A stretch of DNA of 64,000 nt, from positions 37,944,001 to 38,008,000 of the forward strand of contig OZ231128.1 of assembly GCA_965153355.1 (NCBI GenBank), given 5' to 3'. Within the stretch, counting starts at the first letter, position 1. Each line of letters starts with the position of its first letter. Source of the stretch: Flaccisagitta enflata (lineage: Eukaryota; Chaetognatha; Sagittoidea; Aphragmophora). Below are positions 50,713 through 63,399 of this stretch, piece after piece. Made by a program: the position numbers and the translations under genes. The notes beneath the pieces are model-generated. The model had not been told where the DNA came from, did no database searches, and worked only from the letters and a program-made list of their open reading frames with translations.

Positions 50713-51331
50713 TAAAGAGGAAGGAAAACAAAACGAAAAAGAAGGTTTTCCATAGTTTTCTTTTCTTTGTTTCTTTGTTTGTTTGTTTTTGTCTGTTTTT
50801 TGTTTGATTTTTTGTTTGTTTCTTTTTTTACTTGTTTGTAAATTTGCTTGTTTGCAACTTGTAAGTCTGATTATTGTTGCGTGCCCGCAATTGAAAACAG
50901 ATAGAGACATGACAGAGACACGAAACAAGATCAAATATGGATAGACAGACAGGAAGACAGAAAAACATTGGCAGTCAAAGAGTCACTCACTTTGACAGAT
51001 AACCAGTGTGGAAATAGTAAGGGACTGAGCAAATGTCATGGTCCCTACTCGGCCTTGGAACGTTCAATCGATACTCGAAGAAAGAAAAAAAACGAGCAAT
51101 CAATTAATTCCTCGCACAATTAATCGTTACGACGGCCATGAATTCACAACGTAGCATTTTTCTGCCACAGTAGAAAAGGGCACGCCTCTGAGATTGCTGT
51201 CGTACGCGGATTTATGATGTTGCGCCGTCGTCTTCCTCTCTTGTAGATTTTTTTTTTTTTTTTTTTTTTTGTACGATGCTTCTCACTTGTTCACTCGCTC
51301 CATCAGAGACAGAATACTGCTATCAAACCAT
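50713..51331. other. Unassigned sequence
   Basis: GTTT-rich at 50760-50860, a T22 run at 51248-51270; no gene recognised. Confidence 0.5.
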
Positions 51332-51762
51332 AACAAGCCCAACAGGGCAGTAGTCGCGTGCTTTATATTACGTCTACATACAAATACATAAATTCATGTT
51401 AGTATATTTTTACGTGATTGCATGTATACAAAAATAAGCATGATGAAATCCTATCTGTAGTAGCCCGAAGGTTTTGGGAGACCTAAGTTTGAATTTCATC
51501 TAACTAGACCAACTGAAAGTAAGCTTTTCATGCTTTTGTTGCATGAAATGTTTGCCGCCTGATTTTCCGCCAAATGTATTAACAACTTGATTACATATGA
51601 TATGATAATTACATACACGACAACAAATGGACAAAATGACATTGCTTCAATTTAAGGTGACGTTAAAAAGCGGCAATGAATGAAAAATGTAACTGACAAA
51701 CGGACGGACGGACCGACAGATCGTCATGCCAATGACTTGAGTCGTGTGCATGCGATTTAAAA
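51332..51762 (+). mobile_element. Rolling-circle-like element, chimeric A/B ends
   Basis: Starts AACAAGCCCAACAGGGC, as type B, but its 10-mer is AGTCGCGTGC and its 3' hairpin is AGTCGTGTGCATGCGATT, as type A, with a GGACGGACGGACCGACAG core. The ends are thus a recombinant of the two subfamilies while the 10-mer and hairpin still match each other. Confidence 0.8.
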
Positions 51763-52009
51763 TCAAGACTTATTCCAACGTTCTTCATCGGTTAGCCAAA
51801 TTATGTATTCACATAGTTCTTTATTGGCGGTGTCCGTCTTTCTTTTTCAAGCTCGTTTTTTCCTTTTTTTTTCTGGCTGTTCTCAAGCGTTCTATCTTTA
51901 AATCCTAGTGTCTTTTTGACTGTCCAAGTCCCGACTTATCAACTATCCGGTTATCTGATCACCTTAAGTTGCCTTTTTGTTGAAAGGTTGTTGTTAGTCG
52001 GCAAATTAA

Positions 52010-52273
52010 GGAAATCTTAGCAGAGAATTTTACCAAATAGGTCAACTTTTCTACATCAATGGGTACCTACATGTGGCCAGTCATGTGGAAATATTTCAAC
52101 CTATTAAAGTCGCGATCCAATCAACTTCCAGCTATAATTTGACGAGCTTCCCTTGCTATTGCCGAGCGAGAAGTGAAGAAGTAGTGACGACAGTCGGAAG
52201 TTCCTACTTGGACTACCAGGACTCGGGACCCTTTCTACTTCTTGTTGATACTGCACTGCAAGGGCGCCACTGA
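52010..52273 (+). CDS. Low-confidence 87-residue coding-like frame without start
   Basis: Open from just after a TAA at 52007 to a TGA at 52271-52273, with no ATG before internal positions. The composition is balanced and protein-like (for example EFYQIGQLFYINGYLH, EEVVTTVGSSYLDYQDSG near the middle and end). No convincing acceptor precedes it, although a strong pyrimidine tract with CTAG lies downstream at 52330-52374. It could be a terminal exon, a coding relic or chance; I recognise no family. Confidence 0.25.
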   Translation, partial: GNLSREFYQIGQLFYINGYLHVASHVEIFQPIKVAIQSTSSYNLTSFPCYCRARSEEVVTTVGSSYLDYQDSGPFLLLVDTALQGRH

Positions 52274-52524
52274 TCCAACTTGGTCCATGCCCATGGATGA
52301 CTTGTTATCTTTCGAGCTTTCTTGGGCTGCTTTTCCTCATTCCTTCTCTCTCCCTCTCTTATCTTCCGCTAGTCAATGAGGCAGCCATCAGAAACGCATA
52401 AAAAATAGATTGGCGTGAGAGAGAGGGGAGAAAAAGAAGAAGAAAAAGAGTGAAAAAGAAAGATAAAGAATCATAAGTCTCAAGAGAGAAAAATGGTCAC
52501 TGATCCTCTTTGACTCTTGGTGGA

Positions 52525-52630
<106 letters not shown>

Positions 52631-52693
52631 TTTTCGTTTTTCGTTCTTCTGTATATTATTGCATGTTGGGCAGGGCAGAAGTGACAAAACTTA

Positions 52694-53291
52694 ACAGGGT
52701 GTGCAAAATTATCCGCACTTGCTCCATTGAAAAAAAAACTATACTTAGAAGTGACCCAGCAATATGAAATTTGAGCCAGAGTACCCCAGCTAGTCATACT
52801 AGAAGCCAAAATTGATTGTAGGTTTTTTTCTAAATCCGTTGTCACTATGGGAGTTAAATGATTGAAAGCAGAGATTTTGATTTTGACAGGATTTTATTTC
52901 ATAAACAAAATAGATAACAAAATCATAAATTTTTATATTTGTAACTACTCCATAATGATTTTCCTAGCTTGATACACACTATGCTGAGGGAGGTAAGTTA
53001 AATCAACATCGGTGGAGGTCAAAAAAGCAAATAAATCAGGCCTAAAATGCAAGAAAAACTAACAACAGAATATCAGGTTTTTTTTTCAATGAATTTTTTA
53101 AAGGAGTGTTTTATCTGAGTTAGATATACCTAAACAGTTTAATTTCTGACTTTTTGTACTTGGTGAATTTTGGTTTTGAATGTTAAAAAGGATACTTTTT
53201 CATATCTACCCCTTATACTTTCAAAAATCATCTTTTCTACAGGGTTTTAAAAAAAATAACTGCTGAGTGCGGATAATTTTGCACACCCTGT
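52694..53291. mobile_element. 598-bp TIR element (ACAGGG family) flanked by TA
   Basis: Left end ACAGGGTGTGCAAAATTATC and right end its exact complement; the match runs 26 bp (through CGCACT). TA lies outside each end (52692-52693, 53292-53293). The terminal motif is shared with the 714-bp element at 30421. No open frame, so non-autonomous; TA plus the ACAGGGTGTGCAAAA start is typical of Tc1/mariner-type elements (inference). Confidence 0.92.
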
Positions 53292-53386
53292 TAGAGTTGT
53301 ATGAACGGAAAAAAAATATATTTGCTTTTGATGCGGCTGCCCAAAAAGTATCAAATGACTGTTTCCTTGTCTGTCTGTTTGTTTCT

Positions 53387-54357
<971 letters not shown>

Positions 54358-54747
54358 GTTGTTGTTGTCATTGTTGTTATTGTTGTTGTTGTTTTCAATG
54401 CCCTTGTTGTTGTCGTTGTTGTCATTGTTGTTGTTGTTGTCATTGATGTTTTTGTTATTGTTGTTGTCGTTGTTGTTGTTGCTGTCGTTGTTGTCATTGT
54501 CATCATTGTCATTGTTGTTGTCGTTGTCGTTGATGTCGTTGTTGTCGTCGTTGTTGTTGTCATTGTCGTCGTTGTGGTTGTTACTGTTGTTGTTGTGCTA
54601 TTATTGTTTTTATAATTTTTGTATTTACTGTAGTAGTCATTGTTATTGATCTCGTTGTTTTGATTGATGTTTTTGGTGTTCTTATCAATGTTATTGTTCT
54701 CTTTGTTATCTGCATTGTGGTTGTTTGCATTGTTATTGTTGCTGTTT

Positions 54748-54788
<41 letters not shown>

Positions 54789-54836
54789 GCCCTTGTTGTT
54801 GTTATTGTCATTGTTGTTGTTGTTGCTTTGTTGTTT
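54358..54836. repeat. Imperfect (TTG)n/(GTC)n tract
   Basis: TTG and GTC/ATT trinucleotides with many variants; a more unique gap at 54600-54660. Val/Leu frames are repeat-derived. Confidence 0.93.
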
Positions 54837-55404
54837 TTTTTTTTTTTTGTGGCAGTTGTTTATGGTGCTTCGATATCAGAGTCTTGTTACTTTTGCCTTT
54901 GATTTGATCCTTCTTGACTGCGCACAAAACGTTGATTACGAGATTACCTTGTTGATTTGTGACTATTTGGCTGTAGCTTTTGCAAAGTCATAGGCTGTTT
55001 CTTTTTTTTATCGCGTCAACGCGCGTTGTCATGGAGTAAAAATGAAAACAGGTTTGAATTGGTCATACTCTGGGGATATAACATGCAGCTCACGTTACCT
55101 CACATCGCCCAAGTTAAGCCGTAACAACCCTTTATTCTAAGCTTCCTTATTTCTTTAATTACTTATACAATTTTTTTGAAGAAAAAAAATGACCGGGACA
55201 TGATTTTGGCCAAAAACGAATGAAATTCAGTGCATTTGGACAATATTCTTTCGTATTTGTCGCATGGGATCTATTCTAACGCAAGGAGAAAATTCCGACA
55301 ACGCATTTTCTCTCGCACTTTCGAGGAACCAACCCAAGTTGACTTTCCTATATTATCTTTAAATGTTTGTAAGTAAAGCGAAACAACTTGAACAATAAGT
55401 CTCT
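54837..55404. other. Unassigned sequence
   Basis: No gene or element recognised. Confidence 0.5.
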
Positions 55405-56122
<718 letters not shown>

Positions 56123-56383
56123 GGGTTGATTTCAGTTGCGATAGAGGGAGCATTCGCCAAATCAATTTGCATAATTCGGAGAATTGGATTTTTGGAGGGG
56201 ACTCCGTTTTTGACGCGATTTTTTTCTCTATTTATGCAAAACTTTTTCGACAGAAAAAAATATGGGAGGCAATAATTCAATCTTTTGAGTCCTATGAACC
56301 CGCTGATTTGTCACATCTGACGAATATTTGTCATCCTTGGGTCTTTTTTTTATCAACACCGTCATTGTCATAGTCATCATCAA

Positions 56384-56662
<279 letters not shown>

Positions 56663-57856
56663 TTCATCCAAAATGATTGTCATTTTCATTTTCTCTGTTG
56701 ACTCCCACATTTTCGCACTTCAACTATTTCCACAAGTCGTGGGATAAACGAATATCTATTTCCGTTTTTTAAAAGTGAAAAAAGTTTTTTACTTGTAACT
56801 CCCCCTTTTTTCTTCTTTCTTTTTTTTTTTCTCAACCAAGCGTTCCTTCTCCTTTTGTTTTCCTTCCCTCCAACTGGTTGCAACCATTATGACATTTGTT
56901 GTTTACAACAAATTTCATGTTGATGCCATTGCAGTTTTTTTCCCCCGTCCTCAACACCAGCTGTCCACATTATCATTTTCTCATTAATATTTCCTCATGT
57001 TTGCTTTATATTTATATAAGAAACAATCTGTTTTTCTCTACTCAGGAGTCTCGCAGCGCCTTCTAGGCAAAATGTGCCCCTTATGGATATCAATCTAGAA
57101 AAAAAAAACAGAAAAAAAGTAAAAAACCACAATGAACTCACAAGGAAAGACGGTAGAAAATGAAGGATAAACCGACTGATAAAATGTATGAACATAGTAT
57201 GACAGGTGGAACAACATCCCTCACTATACCCAAACTGAAAAATATGGAAGAGGGCCTTGTGAGCCCTCACTGACTAGTTACAACGCGCATCACTCCTAGT
57301 TTTCCATTTAGCAAAACTAACTTGCATACATCCATTCTGAGTCCAACCCAAAACACTAATGCTTACCAAAATAGATAAATTACCCAAATTCTACCATTTT
57401 CAAGGTTTGCGTCACTTTATTGCCGTAAATACTTGACTAGAAATACTTGAATAAATGAATACTTGAATAAAAAAAAAGACAAAAAACGATAACAAAGTTT
57501 GCGTCACATGCAAGCACCGCAATACCAACAGAAAAAAAAAATAACAAAAACAAAAAAACACTTGAAGATACTCGAGAAACATCTCATCGCTTCAAAATCT
57601 CATGGACTCACGAGACTAAACAGAATCTGTACATTCTCGAAGATGTGGAACCTCTGGAACTTACCCACAAGGTAACAATCATACTTTTAAAACTTGGGTG
57701 ATTTCTATATTTCTATATTGCGTGGTCTCTCTCGCGTGGCGCCATCCAGAATGAAGAAAGGCGCACCAACAATGTTGGTCCTACACTTGTGTCAATTTCT
57801 CTATCTTATCCACCTGAATTATTAGCAAGGATTTTTTTTTAAACTTGACTTTCTTT
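56663..57856. other. Unassigned sequence
   Basis: A (AATACTTGAATAAATG)-type short tandem lies at 57426-57475. No gene or element end recognised in about 1.2 kb. Confidence 0.5.
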
Positions 57857-57994
57857 TTCTTCTTCTTCTCCTTCTTCTCCTTCTTCTTCTTCTTCTTCTC
57901 CTTCTTCTTCTTCTTCTTCTTCTTCTTCTTCTTCTTCTTCTTCTTCTTCTTCTTCTTCTTCTTCTTCTTCTCCTTCCTCTTCTTCTTCTTCTTC
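57857..57994. repeat. (CTT)n microsatellite
   Basis: CTT trinucleotides with TCCTTC interruptions at both edges. Confidence 0.96.
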
Positions 57995-58271
57995 AACTTT
58001 TGCTTCCTCTTTTTCCCCATCTCTCTTTTTTGCAATCCAACTTCTTTCGGAGACACATAAAGAAAATTCTTTTTTACGTTTTGCTTTCGACCTTCTTTGA
58101 TTTTTCCGTTGCGAGTATCAGCTGACATTTTTTCCATCAGTGAAAGCGGAAAGCGAAGACCCTGGCTTATCCATTTTCTCATTTTTCTGGGCTTATCTTC
58201 ATATAAGCAGCGGCTCCAATGATAACAATTCCACTTTATACATTGATTCACAAAGCGATGATGATGAAGCA
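57995..58271 (-). CDS. Low-confidence Lys-rich minus-strand frame
   Basis: Upstream of the repeat (which reads as poly-Lys on this strand) an aperiodic stretch of about 90 residues stays open, including MEKMSADTRNGKIKEGRKQN and a KNFLYVSPKEVGL segment, then enters Lys/Arg-rich sequence and the repeat. A nuclear-type basic protein with an expanded Lys tract is one reading; a chance frame in purine-rich DNA is at least as likely. No splice site or family recognised. Confidence 0.22.
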
Positions 58272-58344
58272 ACGTATGTTTCAGAGTATCAGCATTCTCA
58301 GAGGCTCGAATGTTTTGCAGCGCACTTCAATTGATTGGTGGTAA

Positions 58345-58430
58345 CATGCTTGCATGCAGCTTGGAAACGGGCAGTGATAGGGAAGGTCACCAGGTCATTA
58401 GGACCGACCGACCGACAAAGATGGATAGAA
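58345..58430 (+). mobile_element. Rolling-circle-like element fragment (body and core)
   Basis: ACGGGCAGTGATAGGGAAGG, a GGTCACCAGGTCATT segment and ACCGACCGACCGACAAAG; both ends missing. Confidence 0.55.
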
Positions 58431-58515
58431 AAGTAACCATGAATCATTCTTCAAATCTGTATCTATAGACTACGCCATAGTGTACACACATACAGATATT
58501 TACCTATCAGACATA

Positions 58516-59073
58516 CACCGTTTTCGGATCGAACTGTGAAATGCAAAACCTTTATAGCTCCTAAACCACTGGGAAAAAAAATCATGAAATTTTCAGTGAA
58601 TATTGATAACATGTGACGGTTTTTGCATGTCAAAGCTCAGATCATAATACAGAAAAGATAAAGAGAAAACAAAATATTGAATGAACATCCATTTTTTAAG
58701 CAAAATGGTTTTTTTTACCTGTTTTTTTTTGGAAGGTGCTGTTTTTCTCTTAAAATATGCAGCAAATATATAATACATAAGTTAACATCTGTCATCAAAA
58801 ATAAATCCTAGAGTTTTTGTTGAAATGCAAAGCAATTCCAAGCAGATAAAGACAACTCCTTTCTAAGGAAATAGGGAAAAATTGATCTTAATTGAATATG
58901 GGTTTTCTTTCAATATTTTGTTTTCCCCTCACCTTTTCTATATTATGATCTGAGCTTTGACATGCAAAAACCGTCACATGTTACTAATATTCACTGAAAA
59001 TTTCATGACTTTTTTCCAAGTGGTTTAGGAGCTATTAAGGTTTTGCATTTCACAGTCCCATCCGAAGACGGTG
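58516..59073. mobile_element. Long-TIR TA-flanked element (family D), complete, 558 bp
   Basis: The ends begin CACCGTTTTCGGATCG and, inverted, CACCGTCTTCGGATGG; inverted homology continues for about 165 bp at roughly 90% (shared words CTGTGAAATGCAAAACC, AGCTCCTAAACCACT, CATGTGACGGTTTTTGC). TA lies outside each end (58514-58515, 59074-59075). The truncated copy at 3770-4326 matches throughout. No coding frame. Confidence 0.93.
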
Positions 59074-59739
59074 TACAGAATAACAGACGCTAACATGGAG
59101 AAAGGTACTACTGACACGATTTTCCGCTGCAAAGTTAGCACCGTGGGAATACGACTCTGAGCAGTTCTTTTGCCGCATAAATGTATAAAATGTTGGCTTT
59201 ATAAGCCAGTGCCAGTGCCGCAAATCCGCAAAGCCGCAGCCTTCATTTGTTATTCTGTCTCATACCTTCTTCGGCAGCTGCCATCCGGGAATTATTAACT
59301 TTTTTTTCCCTTATTCGCCGTTGAATCGATTGTTTCATGCAACTACTAGCCGCTTCACCGCGAATGGTACACGCGGTATAAGGAGCGGAGGAGAGGCGAA
59401 TTTATGTATATATGTTGTACAACATGTTGTATGATTAAAATATTCATTCACTCATTCATATACAGTGGGTGCCATTTTCAAAGCAGATTCAATATTCTGT
59501 ACAATACAATATTCAATACAATATTTGATATTCAGAAAGGCTCGATATAACAGCTGCGGCCTATCAGCAGTCGTGTGAGCATGTTGAAGTGCGCTTTAAC
59601 TGAAGGTATGAAATGGAATTCGTGCCTTTCTCAAAACCTCAATGAAATCTAAGATGCGGTGGCAAATATCTTTCTTTTTTTGGCTATCTGCCTTTCTGTC
59701 TTTCTTTTTTCATAATTGAAATTTTCTTTTTGCTTCTGA
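59074..59739. other. Unassigned sequence
   Basis: Small palindrome TGTTGTACAACA near 59412 and ACAATACAATATT repeats near 59500-59530; no gene recognised upstream of the exon candidate. Confidence 0.5.
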
Positions 59740-59762
59740 CTCTCTCTCTCTCTCTCTCTCTT
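59740..59762. repeat. (CT)n tract upstream of an acceptor site
   Basis: About 23 bp of CT, positioned as the polypyrimidine tract of the exon candidate that starts at 59778. Confidence 0.9.
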
Positions 59763-59777
59763 TCATTCCTGCCACAG

Positions 59778-60031
59778 TTCAAGCAACTGTACTTGATTTT
59801 GCAGCAGCTGTTTCAGCAGCACTTGTCTTTCTCGTCCATTAGACATAGAAGAAAGGCGCAAATGAGACAATTGAAAATTTCTTTGGTTCTCAAATTTCCG
59901 TCAAATTTGAAATTTCCCCTGAAATGTGTTTGGAGGAAGTCGTGCGAGCGTAAGTCATGCTTCCAGAGACTGAAAATGGGAGATGTCGAGAGTAAGGGGA
60001 ATTTTGATGAAGGAGACGGATATGTGGTAAG
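59778..60031 (+). CDS. Possible internal exon (254 nt)
   Basis: Preceded by a strong acceptor: the (CT)n tract, then TTTCATTCCTGCCACAG ending at 59777. Followed by the consensus donor AAG/GTGAGC at 60031/60032 (an alternative GTAAGG lies 5 bases earlier). One frame is open throughout (about 84 codons, starting FKQLYLILQQLFQQHL, later basic with four Cys, ending acidic EGNFDEGDGYVV-like). I do not recognise the protein. The following (CTTT)n array would lie inside the downstream intron. No partner exon is identified in the window. Confidence 0.4.
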
Positions 60032-60062
60032 GTGAGCGCACGATCGCGTATTTTCACTTGTT

Positions 60063-60063
60063 G

Positions 60064-60146
<83 letters not shown>

Positions 60147-60184
60147 TTTCTTTCTTTTGATTTTTCTTTCTTTCCTTCTTTCCT

Positions 60185-60276
<92 letters not shown>

Positions 60277-60410
60277 TTTTTGTTCTCTCCTTCTTTCCTC
60301 CTTCCTTTCTCTCTTTCTTTCTTTCTTTCTTACTTTCTTTTCGCTCTTTTTTCTTTTTTTCTCTCTTTCTCTCTTTTTAACTTTCTTTTTTTCGTTTTCT
60401 TTTATTTCTT
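60063..60410. repeat. (CTTT)n array
   Basis: CTTT tetranucleotides to about 60277, imperfect CTTT/TCTC to about 60410. Confidence 0.97.
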
Positions 60411-60732
60411 TCTTTCTATACTTTTTTCTTTCCTTTTTTTTCCTTTTTTTGTCTTCCTGCTGTCTAGTCCAACTAATTCCACATAACTTTTTTTTCAACC
60501 TTCTTCTTTTTTGGCCAACCTCATCATTCACATTCAGTTACAAAAATCCGCTTTTCATGAGATACACTCTCTTAGGCCACCCTCCTTATAACTTCCTACG
60601 GCAGAATATTCAGCATTACCAATCAATGATTAACCATTCTTATAATTCCGTCACCATCACTCCCACCATTAACTTATTTACATGATCCTTCTTCCTTCTC
60701 TCACCATGTCTCTACCCCACCGGCTCTTGAAT
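60411..60732. other. Unassigned sequence
   Basis: T-rich, no gene or element recognised. Confidence 0.5.
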
Positions 60733-60975
60733 AACAAGGCCAAGAAGGCCAACGATGCTTCATCTATGAATGAACGTTTTTCATGAATCAACATTGTTTA
60801 TGAATGAATGATTTGATGAATAAATAAATGAAGGATTAAATGAAAGAATGAGTGAAAGAGTACATCAATGCTGCTTTTTGGATACCAAAATAGGTTTCTT
60901 GATGTTCCAACCAACCAACCAACCGACGGACAGTCTTGACCTCTGATAGAGATGCGAGGACGCATCTAAAAAAAA
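60733..60975 (+). mobile_element. Rolling-circle-like element (type B hairpin, variant start)
   Basis: Starts AACAAGGCCAAGAAGGCC with ACGATGCTTC in the 10-mer position, has an (ATGA)n-rich body, a CCAACCAACCAACCGACGG core and a hairpin AGATGCGAGGACGCATCT followed by A8. Confidence 0.82.
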
Positions 60976-61072
60976 GTCGGAACGGAAAAGGGAAGTCCGC
61001 GTTTTGAAAAATGAACGACATGCAAAGAAAAAAAGAAGAAAAATCAAATAATCAAAAAATGGCGTTGAGATG

Positions 61073-61768
<696 letters not shown>

Positions 61769-62362
61769 CTACCTAGGAAATATGTTTGGCGACACCTTTA
61801 ACAAGAGATAGCTCAACTTCCCGTTGAGATAAGTAAACAAAGTTTATGAGCATTTTAATCTACGTCAAAAAATCTACAATCTGAGCGCAATCTCGTCTCT
61901 GTGTGTCAAACCGTTTAGAAATGCCATGTGTTTAAAGTTGATCATGTACTTTCAAAAATGCCCAAAAAAGTAGAATTCATTTTTTCTTCTACCCTTCCAT
62001 CTTTGAAATGCTCTCAAATTTTACTAAGATATGACAATAACATGCGGATTGCACCACTGGTAAGCTCTTGAGCTCTAGTTTTATAATCTCATGGATTTTC
62101 AGTCAGATTTTGAAAGGAAAGTAGCTCAATTTTGCAGCCAAAATGACCAAAATCTACTATCATTACCACATCCACCTCTTAGTTGTGATAAACAGACCAA
62201 TCTCGCGGTCCCTTAATTGGATTGAAGATTATTTTTCTCTTTTTTTTCTAGTTAGTAAGAATACAAAAATAACTAAAAACGATCAGATACACAAGTATTG
62301 AGCATATGAGGAGGGAAACACACTGCCAACCCTAAGTGTCGCCAAACTTTTTTCCTAGATAG
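61769..62362. mobile_element. 594-bp TIR element flanked by TA
   Basis: Left end CTACCTAGGAAATATGTTTG, right end complements CTATCTAGGAAAAAAGTTTG; 28-bp repeats continue through GCGACAC. TA lies outside each end (61767-61768, 62363-62364). The left interior shares TATGAGCATTTTAA and AAAAAATCTA words with the 1349-bp element. No coding frame. Confidence 0.88.
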
Positions 62363-62398
62363 TACACAAGCATCTTAAACGCTAATTTTTTTCTTTTT

Positions 62399-62768
62399 GG
62401 GCAGCAGCCCCGAAGGAGACGAAGTCCTGTAGAACAGAGGGTGACTTTGTTCTTCATTCCGTCCGTTCGTTCGTCAATCCGTTTGTCCCCCCCCAGAACC
62501 ACTCAGGCCTTGAATCTGCCCTCTCAGGCCTGAAATCTGCCCTCTCAGGCCTAAAATCTGTCCTCTCAGGCCTGAAATCTGACCTCTCAGGTCTGAAAAT
62601 CTGAGAGGTCTGAGAGGGCAGATTTCAGGCCTGAGAGGGTAAATTTCAGGCCTGAAAGGGCAGATTTCAGGCCTGAGGAGGCCTTGGGGGAACGGACGGA
62701 GGGACGGAATGACGAACAAAAGTCCCCCTGTGTTCTACAGGACTTTGTCCCCTTTGGGGCCGCTGCCC
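62399..62768. mobile_element. Palindromic GGGCAGCGGCCCC element, complete, 370 bp
   Basis: Almost the whole element pairs with itself: ends GGGCAGCAGCCCC and GGGGCCGCTGCCC, then GAAGTCCTGTAGAACA, a TTCCGTCCGTTCG core on each arm, and four CAGGCCTGAAATCTG-type ~20-bp units followed by about four inverted units, centred near 62600. The motif CAAAGCAGGGCAACGGGTAT follows at 62797, as at the other copies. Confidence 0.92.
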
Positions 62769-63180
62769 TGCTTCCTCTCACTCCATTTCACAATCATGCA
62801 AAGCAGGGCAACGGGTATCGCTGACCACACATTGACGTTGGGCGACCTGTTTCGACTTGTACTTGCGGACAGACCAATCGATTTCCCTACGGACCAACCA
62901 ATGGACAGACAAAGCCTCGTGTTTGCAACAAAAGAGGCCTATGGAGCTCTAAATGATGACCCATCACAACTAGTTAACTGTAACTCTTTTTTCTTTATCG
63001 GGCTCTTGTCCTTATTTCAATTTTTTGGTTGTAATGTATTGTTGTCCAACTCATATCTAGTATCTTGTCTACAAAATCCCTCCCTCTTTCCCCACCAACC
63101 CTCATCTTTTCTCCCCCTCTGCCCCCCCCCCCCACCTCCCGACATTCTCTAGTTTTTTAATCCCCAACATTACTGAATCT
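62769..63180. other. Unassigned sequence with element fragments
   Basis: 62790-62830 is the tail motif of the GGGCAGCGGCCCC family, and 62865-62930 (CGGACAGACC, ACGGACCAACC) resembles a rolling-circle-like core. A C11 run lies near 63123-63133. Confidence 0.45.
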
Positions 63181-63210
63181 CGTCGTCGTTCTTTTACTTT
63201 CCTCCTCCAG
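63181..63210 (+). promoter_or_regulatory. Predicted 3' splice site
   Basis: TTCTTTTACTTTCCTCCTCCAG followed by GGG: a continuous polypyrimidine tract ending in CAG at 63210, immediately before the exon candidate. Confidence 0.65.
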
Positions 63211-63399
63211 GGGTCGTCCGCGTCTGCGTCTCGGTCGGGGTCAGACGCTGTCGCTGTCGCTGCCGTTGCCGCTGCCGCATCCGCTGTCGCTACCGCTTCC
63301 GGCCCGTCGGCAGTCGACGTTGATGGAAGACTTACTGATTAAATTCAGCCTGACTCTCGCCATTTGGCTGGCTTGTCTCGTTCCCTTTTTATCAGACAG
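63211..63399 (+). CDS. First coding exon of a secreted or membrane protein (partial)
   Basis: Best gene candidate in the window. The exon lies between a strong acceptor (AG at 63209-63210) and a perfect donor, CAG/GTAAGT, at 63399/63400. Coding would start at ATG 63323; the preceding ~110 nt are GC-rich with CTGTCG/CTGCCG repeats and would be 5' untranslated. The 25 complete codons start MEDLLIKFSLTLAIWLAC and form a short polar start, a 15-residue hydrophobic core and a polar end: a signal peptide or signal anchor. The intron begins after the second base of codon 26. The same frame is open to the exon start, so an upstream ATG in an earlier exon is possible. The mature protein lies beyond the window, so its function is unknown. 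Confidence 0.5.

Noticed and set aside
52330-52420. Strong acceptor-like pyrimidine tract ending CTAG at 52374
   Set aside because: All three downstream frames stop within about 12 codons and no donor follows; not enough for an exon.
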